This document shows, one piece after another, positions 16,771 through 23,408 of a stretch of 52,723 nt of DNA (within the stretch, counting starts at the first letter, position 1; each line of letters opens with the position of its first letter). The DNA is from Oxalobacteraceae bacterium (GTDB lineage: Bacteria; Pseudomonadota; Gammaproteobacteria; Burkholderiales; Burkholderiaceae_D), in the NCBI GenBank assembly GCA_027490725.1, contig JAIXXN010000045.1, positions 1 to 52,723 on the forward strand. The letters are read 5' to 3'. The notes under the pieces were generated by a model. That model was not told where the DNA came from, searched no databases, and saw only the letters and a list, made by a program, of their open reading frames with translations. Made by a program: the position numbers and the translations under genes.

Positions 16771-17922
16771 CTAGGCGAACAATTCGCCCTGAGTGGGAAC
16801 GCGCAACAACGTCGCCGCGCCGGGCGGCTCCAGCGTGCTGGCGCGCACGCCCAGCAGGCGTAGCCGGCGTTGCAGCGGCACCCGTTTCAGACACTCGCGC
16901 GCCGCATGCAGGATGGCTGCACCATCAACCACCGGTTGCGGCAGCGTGACGTTGCGGCTGACGATCTGGAAGTCGTCATAGCGCAGTTTGATGCTGATGG
17001 TGCGGCTGACATAACCTTTGCGTTGCAAATCATCGGCCAGCCGCTGGCACAGACTGGTCAGCACGCCGGACAGTACGGCGCGATCCTGGCGCGCATGCAG
17101 ATCGCGCTCGAAGGTGGTTTCACGGCTGATCGACTTACTCTCGGACGAGGTACTAATCGCGCGCTGGTCGATGCCGCGCGCCGCGTCCGCCAGCCAGGCT
17201 GCGTAATGGCTGCCGAAATAGTCCTGCAGCAGCCCAGCATCGGCCGCAGCGAGCTGGCCAATGGTCTCGATTCCGAGCGCCGCCAGTTTCTCGGTCGCCT
17301 TGGGGCCAATACCATTGATCTTGCGCACCCCCAGCGGCCAGATGCGCGCCGGAATCTCGTCGTGGGCGAGTATCGTCAGGCCATTCGGCTTTTCCAGATC
17401 CGAGCAGATTTTCGACAGCAGCTTATTCGGCGTGATACCGATCGAGCAGCTCAGCCCCGTTGCGGCAAACACGGCCTGCTTGATGCGCTGCGCCAGCTCG
17501 CGGGTTTCGCCCGCCACATGGGTCAGGTCGATATAGATTTCATCGATGCCGCGATCTTCGATGTCCGGCGCAATACTGGCGACGGCCGCCTTGAACTGGC
17601 GCGAGATCTGCCGGTAGGCGTCGAAGTTGACCGGCAACAGGATCGCGTCCGGCGCCAGCTTGGCGGCCTTCATCATGCCCATCGCCGAACCGACCCCGAG
17701 CGCCCGCGCTTCGTAGGTGGCAGTGGTGATCACGCCGCGCCCCACATAGTCGCGCAGCCGGGCAAACTGGTAACTGCCATCAGGCTGGCGTAGCGGATGG
17801 GCATCGCGCCCGCCTCCGATCACCACCGGCAGGCCGCGCAGCTCGGGATAGCGCAACAACTCCACGGAAGCGTAGAACGCATCCATATCGAGGTGGGCTA
17901 TGCGGCGCGGCAGGTCGGACAT
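16771..17922 (-). CDS. dinB: DNA polymerase IV (Y-family translesion polymerase)
   Basis: A 383-residue error-prone polymerase. The catalytic start HLDMDAFYASVE is at residues ~10-21 and the second acidic motif RGIDEIYID near residue 125. The helix-hairpin-helix INGIGPKATEKL and a little-finger domain follow. The protein ends in QGELFA, a beta-clamp binding motif of the QxxLF type, so it should be tethered to the sliding clamp. A ~25-residue insertion near residue 40, between VVIGGG and GVITTATYEAR, is expected for betaproteobacterial DinB. The ATG at 17922 is chosen over a TTG two codons upstream. I see no LexA box in the 267 bp before it. Confidence 0.96.
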   Translation of the reverse strand: MSDLPRRIAHLDMDAFYASVELLRYPELRGLPVVIGGGRDAHPLRQPDGSYQFARLRDYVGRGVITTATYEARALGVGSAMGMMKAAKLAPDAILLPVNFDAYRQISRQFKAAVASIAPDIEDRGIDEIYIDLTHVAGETRELAQRIKQAVFAATGLSCSIGITPNKLLSKICSDLEKPNGLTILAHDEIPARIWPLGVRKINGIGPKATEKLAALGIETIGQLAAADAGLLQDYFGSHYAAWLADAARGIDQRAISTSSESKSISRETTFERDLHARQDRAVLSGVLTSLCQRLADDLQRKGYVSRTISIKLRYDDFQIVSRNVTLPQPVVDGAAILHAARECLKRVPLQRRLRLLGVRASTLEPPGAATLLRVPTQGELFA

Positions 17923-18104
17923 GATCAATCAGGAGCACTGTGGATTCATACAGTATCCAACGAAACATGGCGCGATGCAAGTCCTGCCTGTTGCTTGCCG
18001 CTTGCTCCCCCAATTCGCCGCGCGGTTTCCGGTCCGGCACAGCGGCCCCGCCAACATCGCAAGCGGGGTCTGCAAACAATTTTTAAAATAATTCAGAAAA
18101 GCCC

Positions 18105-18134
18105 TTGCAGAATCTCCGAGGCAGCTTGTAGAAT
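18105..18134 (+). promoter_or_regulatory. Likely sigma-70 promoter of the tRNA-Val/tRNA-Asp operon
   Basis: TTGCAG (18105-18110) and TAGAAT (18129-18134) are separated by 18 bp, with a GC-rich stretch after the -10 as in stringently controlled stable-RNA promoters. The start would fall about 48 bases before tRNA-Val. Confidence 0.6.
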
Positions 18135-18189
18135 ACGGCCTCGTTCAGCAGTTGCAACACAGTAGTGATGAAACGCTGATATGTTTTCT

Positions 18190-18265
18190 GGGTGCTTAGC
18201 TCAGTTGGTAGAGCGGCGCCCTTACAAGGCGTAGGTCGGGAGTTCGACCCTCTCAGCACCCACCA
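18190..18265 (+). tRNA. tRNA-Val (anticodon UAC)
   Basis: A full 76-nt cloverleaf including an encoded CCA. The acceptor stem pairs GGGTGC with GCACCC, the anticodon loop CTTACAA gives UAC, and the T-loop GTTCGACCC is standard. First gene of a two-tRNA transcript. Confidence 0.96.
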
Positions 18266-18287
18266 TGAAAACATAGAAAACGAATTT

Positions 18288-18364
18288 GGAGCGGTAGTTC
18301 AGTTGGTTAGAATACCGGCCTGTCACGCCGGGGGTCGCGGGTTCGAGTCCCGTCCGCTCCGCCA
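18288..18364 (+). tRNA. tRNA-Asp (anticodon GUC)
   Basis: A full 77-nt cloverleaf with encoded CCA. The acceptor stem is GGAGCGG with CCGCTCC, discriminator G, anticodon loop CTGTCAC and T-loop GTTCGAGTCC. It starts 22 bp after tRNA-Val. Confidence 0.96.
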
Positions 18365-18373
18365 AATTCCTGT

Positions 18374-18402
18374 AAAAGGGCCCGATTCGTCGGGCCCTTT
18401 TC
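18374..18402 (+). terminator. Terminator of the tRNA operon
   Basis: A 9-bp GC-rich stem (AAGGGCCCG with CGGGCCCTT, loop ATTCGT) is followed by a T-run, 10 bp after tRNA-Asp. Confidence 0.9.
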
Positions 18403-18503
18403 CTATTCTGCGCGACCATTCGTGTCACGCCCACCGGTTCTGTCGGCACCGGCCCGCAATTGCGTTATCATCTTTCCACTTTATTCTTTGCCCGGGAGTA
18501 CCC

Positions 18504-18986
18504 TTGCTATTCGGCTTCCTGAAATCGCCCGAACTTTCGCCCCGTCTGCAGCGGCTGAAAGCGTCCGCCCTGTTCTCGACGCTCACGCCGCTGGAACTGA
18601 AAATCGTCGATGGTCTGATGCACGAGCGCCGCTATCTGGCCGACGAAATCATTTTCGATGAAGGCGAAGAAGGACAGGCGCTGTATCTGATCATGTCAGG
18701 TCGCGTGATCATCAGCCGCTTGCGCCCGAATGGCCGGGAAGTCGTGGCCGAAATGGGGCCCGGCGCCTTCTTCGGCGATCTGGCGCTGCTCGACAATTCA
18801 CCGCGCAACGCCCAGACCCGCGCGCTCGACAACTGCGAACTGGCGGTGTTCTTCCGCGCCGACTTCATGGGCCTGATGGAAACCGATGCCGTGATCGGCT
18901 ACAAGATTTCGCTGGCACTGGCGCGCCACATCGGCACGCGTCTGCGCGAATGGATGAGCGGCAAACCGCAGATCGAAGCGATATGA
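18504..18986 (+). CDS. Cyclic nucleotide-binding domain protein
   Basis: A 160-residue protein that is essentially one cNMP-binding (Crp-type) beta-roll, with a C-terminal helix but no helix-turn-helix. A regulatory or sensor role is therefore likelier than direct transcription control. The glycine-bracketed strands IFDEGEEGQALYLIMSG and the phosphate-binding cassette GAFFGDLALLDNSPRNA are clear. The ligand (cAMP, cGMP or none) cannot be told, and the Arg-Thr/Ser pair typical of cAMP binding is not obvious. I chose the TTG at 18504 because GGGAG lies 5 bases upstream. The frame is also open back through the tRNA genes, which cannot be coding. It overlaps the next gene by ATGA, so the two are translationally coupled. 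Confidence 0.85.
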   Translation: MLFGFLKSPELSPRLQRLKASALFSTLTPLELKIVDGLMHERRYLADEIIFDEGEEGQALYLIMSGRVIISRLRPNGREVVAEMGPGAFFGDLALLDNSPRNAQTRALDNCELAVFFRADFMGLMETDAVIGYKISLALARHIGTRLREWMSGKPQIEAI

Positions 18987-20110
18987 AGCGCTTCCCCGCA
19001 CAGCAGCACGCCGGCCCCATCGTGTGGAGCGGTATCGTGGTGGGTACCTGTGCCCTGCTGTTCCTGCTGCAGCAGATGCTGTTTCTGGCGATTCCCTTCC
19101 TGCTCGCGATCGTGCTGTACTACATCCTGCAGCCGCCCATGCAGCGCCTGATCCGGCTCGGGGTCAGCCACAACGCCGCCACCCTGATAGTGGGCAGCGT
19201 ATTTCTGCTGCTGCTGATGCTGGCCAGCATGGTGGCGGTCTACTGGGAAGCAGGGCCGTCCGAATCGTGGCAGGTCATGCTGGGCAAATATCTGACCGGT
19301 GGGCTGGACTTCATCCGCCACACCATGGCCTCGCTGGAACGCCAGTTCCCCATCCTGAAACAGATCAAGCTGGCGCGCACCATCAACAACCGCATGGCCA
19401 GCTTCACCGGCACCTTCATCCAGCAGCACCTGACCGATATTCTGGTATCGGTGGCGGGCTGGCTGCCGTCGCTCCTGCTAGCGCCCTTCCTCGCCTTCTT
19501 CTTCCTGCGCGATGGTTTGCGCTTCAAGAAGTTTCTGGCGCGCGCGGTGCCGAATGCCTTCTTCGAACGGGCCCTGTTTCTACTGCACGAAGTCGACCAG
19601 ACGGCACACCGCTATTTTCAGGGCCTGATCAAACTCACCATACTCGACACCATCGTACTGGCGCTCGGCCTGTGGGCGATTGGCGTCTCGTCGCCACTGG
19701 TACTCGGTCTGATTGCCGCCATGCTAGCCTGGGTGCCGTATGTGGGCTCCATCGTCGGCTGCATGCTGGTGGTGATGGTCGCTTCGACCGACGCTCCCAG
19801 CGATCCGGCCATGGCGTATATGGCCATCGGCGTCTTCATCGGCGTGCGCCTGCTGGACGACTTCGTGTTCATGCCGCTGACGCTGGGACGTAGCCTGCAC
19901 ATCCACCCTTTGATCACCGTGCTGATGATTTTCATCGGCGGCTCGGTGGCCGGCGTGGCTGGCCTGATGCTGGTACTGCCGCTACTGGGGGTAGTGATGG
20001 TGATCGGTGAAACGCTGGGCCGGCTGATCACCGATCCGCGCCTGCGCGCACGCCACCGCAATGCCATCGCGCTGCGGACCCGGCAAGCCAGTGCCGATCT
20101 GGTGAGCTAG
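18983..20110 (+). CDS. AI-2E family transporter (PerM/YdiK type permease)
   Basis: A 375-residue inner-membrane protein with about seven to eight hydrophobic segments. Two lie at the N-terminus (residues ~13-50), one near 60-80, and a block of several from ~155 to 340. A long polar region sits between the third and fourth segments, as in the AI-2E/PerM family. The conserved stretch AWVPYVGSIVG and the later RLLDDFVFMPLTLGRS are family hallmarks. Substrates vary: some members are sodium/proton antiporters and the autoinducer-2 role is not general. The ATG overlaps the stop of the cNMP-binding gene (ATGA), suggesting that the two proteins act together. An 8-bp inverted repeat without a U-run follows the stop (20118-20125 with 20144-20151). 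Confidence 0.88.
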   Translation: MKRFPAQQHAGPIVWSGIVVGTCALLFLLQQMLFLAIPFLLAIVLYYILQPPMQRLIRLGVSHNAATLIVGSVFLLLLMLASMVAVYWEAGPSESWQVMLGKYLTGGLDFIRHTMASLERQFPILKQIKLARTINNRMASFTGTFIQQHLTDILVSVAGWLPSLLLAPFLAFFFLRDGLRFKKFLARAVPNAFFERALFLLHEVDQTAHRYFQGLIKLTILDTIVLALGLWAIGVSSPLVLGLIAAMLAWVPYVGSIVGCMLVVMVASTDAPSDPAMAYMAIGVFIGVRLLDDFVFMPLTLGRSLHIHPLITVLMIFIGGSVAGVAGLMLVLPLLGVVMVIGETLGRLITDPRLRARHRNAIALRTRQASADLVS

Positions 20111-20320
20111 GGAATGTGGATAGCGTCTGAGTCAGGTCAATCCCGCTATCCGCATCGCAGGCATTATGGCGCTGGGTGTCGCTGGACGTCACCGCGCAGG
20201 CACTCGACAGATACATCGCCTTCCAATCGTTCGATTTATTAATCTGGCAGCCGTGTCACAAGGCTGCTACAGCACAAAGATCGACAAGATAACAAACACG
20301 ATCTCTAAACTTTCCTTATT

Positions 20321-20923
20321 GTGCCAACGCCTGTGACAACTTCAGTACAAGCGAGCATTGATACTCGTATCCTGCTGGTCCGTAGCCAGAAGGTCATGAT
20401 CGACGCCGACTTGGCCGAACTGTATGGCGTTCCGACCAAAGCATTAAACCAGGCGGTCAAACGTAACGCGCGACGTTTCCCCAGCGATTTCATGTTCCAG
20501 CTCACAGCGATCGAGAAGCTGCAGGTGGTCACAACTTGTGACCACCTCGCCAGATTGAAATTTTCAAAGACGCTGCCGTTTGCATTTACCGAACACGGCG
20601 CCATCCAGGCCGCCAATGTCTTGAACTCGGAACAGGCGATAGACATGGGCGTGTACGTGGTGCGCGCCTTTGTGCGCATGCGTGTAGCTCTCATGGAAAA
20701 TAAGGAATTTTCGCTACGACTCGATGAGCTGGAAAACAAGACGGATTTGATGTCATTAAAGACCGACACCTTTGAAAACAACACCCGTATAAAGCTCAAG
20801 CAGATATTCGACGCACTCCGTGACCTGATGGCGTCTCCGCCACCAACCACCAAGCGCCCCATCGGATTTGTGACGCAGGAGGACACGCCGAACAAGCCCG
20901 CAACAGCTAAGCGGAAACGATAA
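20321..20923 (+). CDS. ORF6N-domain protein
   Basis: A 200-residue protein with an N-terminal ORF6N domain (residues ~10-100), a DNA-binding module of phage antirepressors and related stand-alone bacterial proteins. The typical segments VMIDADLAELYGV, LNQAVKRNARRFP and LPFAFTEHGA are all present. A probable coiled coil (residues ~125-160) and a basic tail follow. I chose the GTG at 20321, and another GTG at 20333 is equally possible. No Shine-Dalgarno is obvious. The upstream 100 bp is clearly more AT-rich than the surroundings and the gene has no operon partner, which hints at horizontal origin. No integrase or other phage gene is nearby. Confidence 0.82.
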   Translation: MPTPVTTSVQASIDTRILLVRSQKVMIDADLAELYGVPTKALNQAVKRNARRFPSDFMFQLTAIEKLQVVTTCDHLARLKFSKTLPFAFTEHGAIQAANVLNSEQAIDMGVYVVRAFVRMRVALMENKEFSLRLDELENKTDLMSLKTDTFENNTRIKLKQIFDALRDLMASPPPTTKRPIGFVTQEDTPNKPATAKRKR

Positions 20924-21003
20924 ACCACTTTGCTAACATGGGAAGTGCGCACCGATCTCGAATCCGCGCTGTCAACCGCAGGTCCAGAGGGTCGTTTGAT
21001 TTT

Positions 21004-21036
21004 AAAAAGGGGCGCAAGTGTGAACTTGCGCCCCTT
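21004..21036 (-). terminator. Rho-independent terminator of ahpF
   Basis: A perfect 13-bp stem (21007-21019 with 21024-21036, loop GTGA) is followed on the minus strand by UUUU. It lies 22 bp past the ahpF stop. It may also end the convergent ORF6N transcript, though the plus-strand T-tract is poor. Confidence 0.85.
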
Positions 21037-21057
21037 CTGTATTACTAGCGAAACAGC

Positions 21058-22647
21058 TTAGGCAGCCACTGCCTGGGCAAGCGGTGCCACTGCTGGTTCA
21101 TCGTCAGCGCGGATCAGGTGATCGAAGGCCGACAAGGCAGCTTTGGCACCTTCACCGGTGGCGATGATGATCTGCTTGTACGGCACCGTCGTCACGTCAC
21201 CGGCAGCAAACACACCCGGTACCGAGGTCTGGCCACGGCTATCGATTTCGATTTCACCGTGACGCGACAGCGCTACCGTGCCTTTCAGCCATTCCGTGTT
21301 TGGTACCAGACCGATTTGCACGAACACGCCTTCCAGATCGATCTTGCGGTCTGCACCGGAAACGCGATCCTGGTAGCTCAGACCATTGACGATTTTGCCA
21401 TCGCCATTGATTTCCGTGGTCTGGGCCGACACCACCACCGTCACGTTCGGCAGGCTGCGCAGCTTGCGCTGCAATACCGCATCGGCACGCAATTCTGCAC
21501 CGTACTCGATCAGCGTCACGTGCTGCACCAGACCAGCCAGATCGATCGCCGCTTCCACGCCCGAGTTACCGCCACCGATCACCGCCACGCGCTTGCCCTT
21601 GAACAGCGGGCCATCGCAGTGCGGGCAGTAGGCCACACCGTGGTTACGGTATTCCTTCTCGCCCGGCACATTGATTTCGCGCCAGCGCGCACCGGTCGCC
21701 AGAATCACCGACTTGGCTTTCAGGGTCGCACCACTCACGGTCTGCACTTCGATCAGCTTGCCCGGCACCAGCTTGGCAACGCGCTGGGTATTCATCACAT
21801 CGACCGCGTATTCCTTGACGTGCTGTTCCAGCGCCATCGCGAATTTCGGGCCTTCCGTTTCTTTGATCGAAATGAAGTTTTCAATCGACAGGGTATCGAG
21901 CACCTGACCGCCGAAGCGTTCTGCTACCACACCGGTACGGATGCCTTTACGGGCCGCGTACACGGCCGCTGCAGCACCGGCAGGGCCACCGCCGACGATC
22001 AGCACGTCGAACACCTCTTTCTTGCTCATTTCTGCGGCCTGACGGGCACCGGCATTGGTGTCCAGCTTGGCCAGAATTTCTTCCACGCTGCTACGACCCT
22101 GACCAAAATGCTCGCCGTTCAGGAACATCATCGGTACCGCCATGATCTGGCGCGCTTCGACTTCCTGCGGGAATACACCACCGTCAATCGTGGTCACTTT
22201 GATGCGCGGATTAATCACCGCCATCGCGTTGAGCGCTTGCACCACTTCCGGGCAATTGTGGCAGCTCAGCGAAATAAAGGTTTCGAATTCGTAATCGCCA
22301 TCCAGATTGCGGATCTGCTCGATCACGGCTTCGTCAAATTTGATGGTATGGCCGCCTACTTGCAGCAGCGCCAGTACCAGCGAGGTGAATTCATGCCCCA
22401 TCGGCACACCGGCGAAACGCACGCCGATATCCGTACCAGCACGGTTGATGCTGAACGAAGGCAGACGGACACCTGCGTCGACCCGCTTGACCAGCGTGAT
22501 CTTGTCGCTCAGGGACACGATATCCTGCAGCAGCGCTTCCATTTCCTGCGCCTTGGCGCTGGCGTCGAGTGCGGCGACCAGTTCGATCGGCTGCACGACT
22601 TTTTCGAGGTAGGCTTTCAGCTGGGTTTTGAGCGATGCATCTAACAT
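21058..22647 (-). CDS. ahpF: Alkyl hydroperoxide reductase subunit F
   Basis: A 529-residue flavoprotein disulfide reductase that passes electrons from NADH to AhpC. The N-terminal thioredoxin-like domain carries Cys129-His-Asn-Cys132. The FAD motif GGGPAG is at ~219-224, the redox pair CPHC at 341-344, and the NAD motif GGGNSG at ~358-363. All key residues are present and the spacing matches E. coli AhpF closely. AAGGA precedes the ATG by about 8 bases. It lies 94 bp downstream of ahpC with a GC-rich hairpin between, so expression is probably through a shared ahpC-ahpF transcript from the OxyR-type promoter. Confidence 0.97.
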   Translation of the reverse strand: MLDASLKTQLKAYLEKVVQPIELVAALDASAKAQEMEALLQDIVSLSDKITLVKRVDAGVRLPSFSINRAGTDIGVRFAGVPMGHEFTSLVLALLQVGGHTIKFDEAVIEQIRNLDGDYEFETFISLSCHNCPEVVQALNAMAVINPRIKVTTIDGGVFPQEVEARQIMAVPMMFLNGEHFGQGRSSVEEILAKLDTNAGARQAAEMSKKEVFDVLIVGGGPAGAAAAVYAARKGIRTGVVAERFGGQVLDTLSIENFISIKETEGPKFAMALEQHVKEYAVDVMNTQRVAKLVPGKLIEVQTVSGATLKAKSVILATGARWREINVPGEKEYRNHGVAYCPHCDGPLFKGKRVAVIGGGNSGVEAAIDLAGLVQHVTLIEYGAELRADAVLQRKLRSLPNVTVVVSAQTTEINGDGKIVNGLSYQDRVSGADRKIDLEGVFVQIGLVPNTEWLKGTVALSRHGEIEIDSRGQTSVPGVFAAGDVTTVPYKQIIIATGEGAKAALSAFDHLIRADDEPAVAPLAQAVAA

Positions 22648-22676
22648 GATTCTATTCCTTACAAATATTTAGGCGT

Positions 22677-22704
22677 ATGCCGGGCCGGACGCCCGGACCG
22701 GCAT
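22677..22704 (-). other. Stem-loop between ahpC and ahpF
   Basis: An outer 7-bp stem (ATGCCGG with CCGGCAT) encloses an inner CCGG/CCGG stem with loop ACGC. No U-run follows, so it is more likely an mRNA stabiliser or partial attenuator that sets the ahpC:ahpF ratio than a full terminator. Confidence 0.55.
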
Positions 22705-22741
22705 CGCGGTATTACTGTAATGGTGCTGCAGTCTTCAAGAC

Positions 22742-23305
22742 TTAGATCTTGCCGACCAGGTCCAGCGATGGGGTCAGCGTTGCGGCGCCTTCAGTCCATT
22801 TAGCTGGGCAAACTTCGCCTGGGTGGGACGCCACGTACAACGCAGCTTTGGTTTTGCGCAGCAGTTCGGAAGCGTCGCGGCCGATGCCGTTGTCGTGCAC
22901 TTCCATCACTTTGATCTGGCCTTCTGGGTTGATCAGGAAGGTACCGCGCAGTGCCAGGCCTTCTTCTTCGATCATCACTTCGAAGTTACGCGACAGGGTG
23001 CCGGTTGGGTCGCCGATCAGTGGGTAGTTCACTTTCTTGATCGCGTCCGAGGTGTCGTGCCATGCTTTGTGTGCGAAGTGGGTATCGGTCGATACGCCGT
23101 ACACGTCCACGCCCAGTTTGGCGAATTCTGGCTGATGGTCGGCCAGATCTTCCAGTTCGGTTGGGCACACGAAGGTGAAGTCGGCCGGGTAGAACATCAG
23201 CACTGCCCATTTGCCTTTCAGCGAAACATCGCTGACGTCGATGAATTTGCCGTTAACGTAGGCGGTTGCGTTGAATGGTTTGATTTGGGTGTTAATCAGC
23301 GACAT
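22742..23305 (-). CDS. ahpC: Alkyl hydroperoxide reductase subunit C (typical 2-Cys peroxiredoxin)
   Basis: A 187-residue peroxiredoxin that reduces hydrogen peroxide and organic peroxides. The peroxidatic Cys47 is in FTFVCPTE and the resolving Cys166 in GEVCPAKW. The GTFLINPEG strand is intact, and the length is that of the E. coli enzyme. AGAGGA lies 7 bases before the ATG. First gene of the ahpC-ahpF unit, preceded by a -35/-10 pair and a strong OxyR-like operator. This fits peroxide induction. Confidence 0.98.
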   Translation of the reverse strand: MSLINTQIKPFNATAYVNGKFIDVSDVSLKGKWAVLMFYPADFTFVCPTELEDLADHQPEFAKLGVDVYGVSTDTHFAHKAWHDTSDAIKKVNYPLIGDPTGTLSRNFEVMIEEEGLALRGTFLINPEGQIKVMEVHDNGIGRDASELLRKTKAALYVASHPGEVCPAKWTEGAATLTPSLDLVGKI

Positions 23306-23342
23306 GGTGGTTTCCTCTTGGGTTGTGAATCATTGAGACGCC

Positions 23343-23370
23343 AGTGTACGGATTTTTCCGACATTTGCAA
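23343..23370 (-). promoter_or_regulatory. Likely ahpC promoter
   Basis: On the minus strand TTGCAA (23370-23365) and TACACT (23348-23343) are spaced by 16 bp, giving a predicted start near 23336 and a leader of about 30 bases. The OxyR-like operator ends 1 bp upstream of the -35, the classic activating position. Confidence 0.6.
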
Positions 23371-23371
23371 A

Positions 23372-23408
23372 ATTGATTGTTCCAATAGTTTCGATATGTT
23401 TTAACTAT
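23372..23408 (-). promoter_or_regulatory. OxyR-like operator upstream of ahpC
   Basis: The plus strand reads ATTG-N7-CAAT-N7-ATAT-N7-CTAT. This fits the four-element consensus ATAG-N7-CTAT-N7-ATAG-N7-CTAT at 13 of 16 positions with exact spacing. Its last base is the first base of the neighbouring gene's stop codon. OxyR is known to activate ahpC in Proteobacteria. No oxyR gene is in the window. Confidence 0.7.

Noticed and set aside
18192..18449. Minus-strand open frames across the tRNA genes
   Set aside because: Chance frames on the antisense of tRNA genes.
18192..18503. Upstream extension of the cNMP-binding frame
   Set aside because: It runs through both tRNA genes and their terminator.
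20321..20923. Prophage call around the ORF6N gene
   Set aside because: There is no integrase, repressor, structural or lysis gene nearby, and the flanking genes are core functions.
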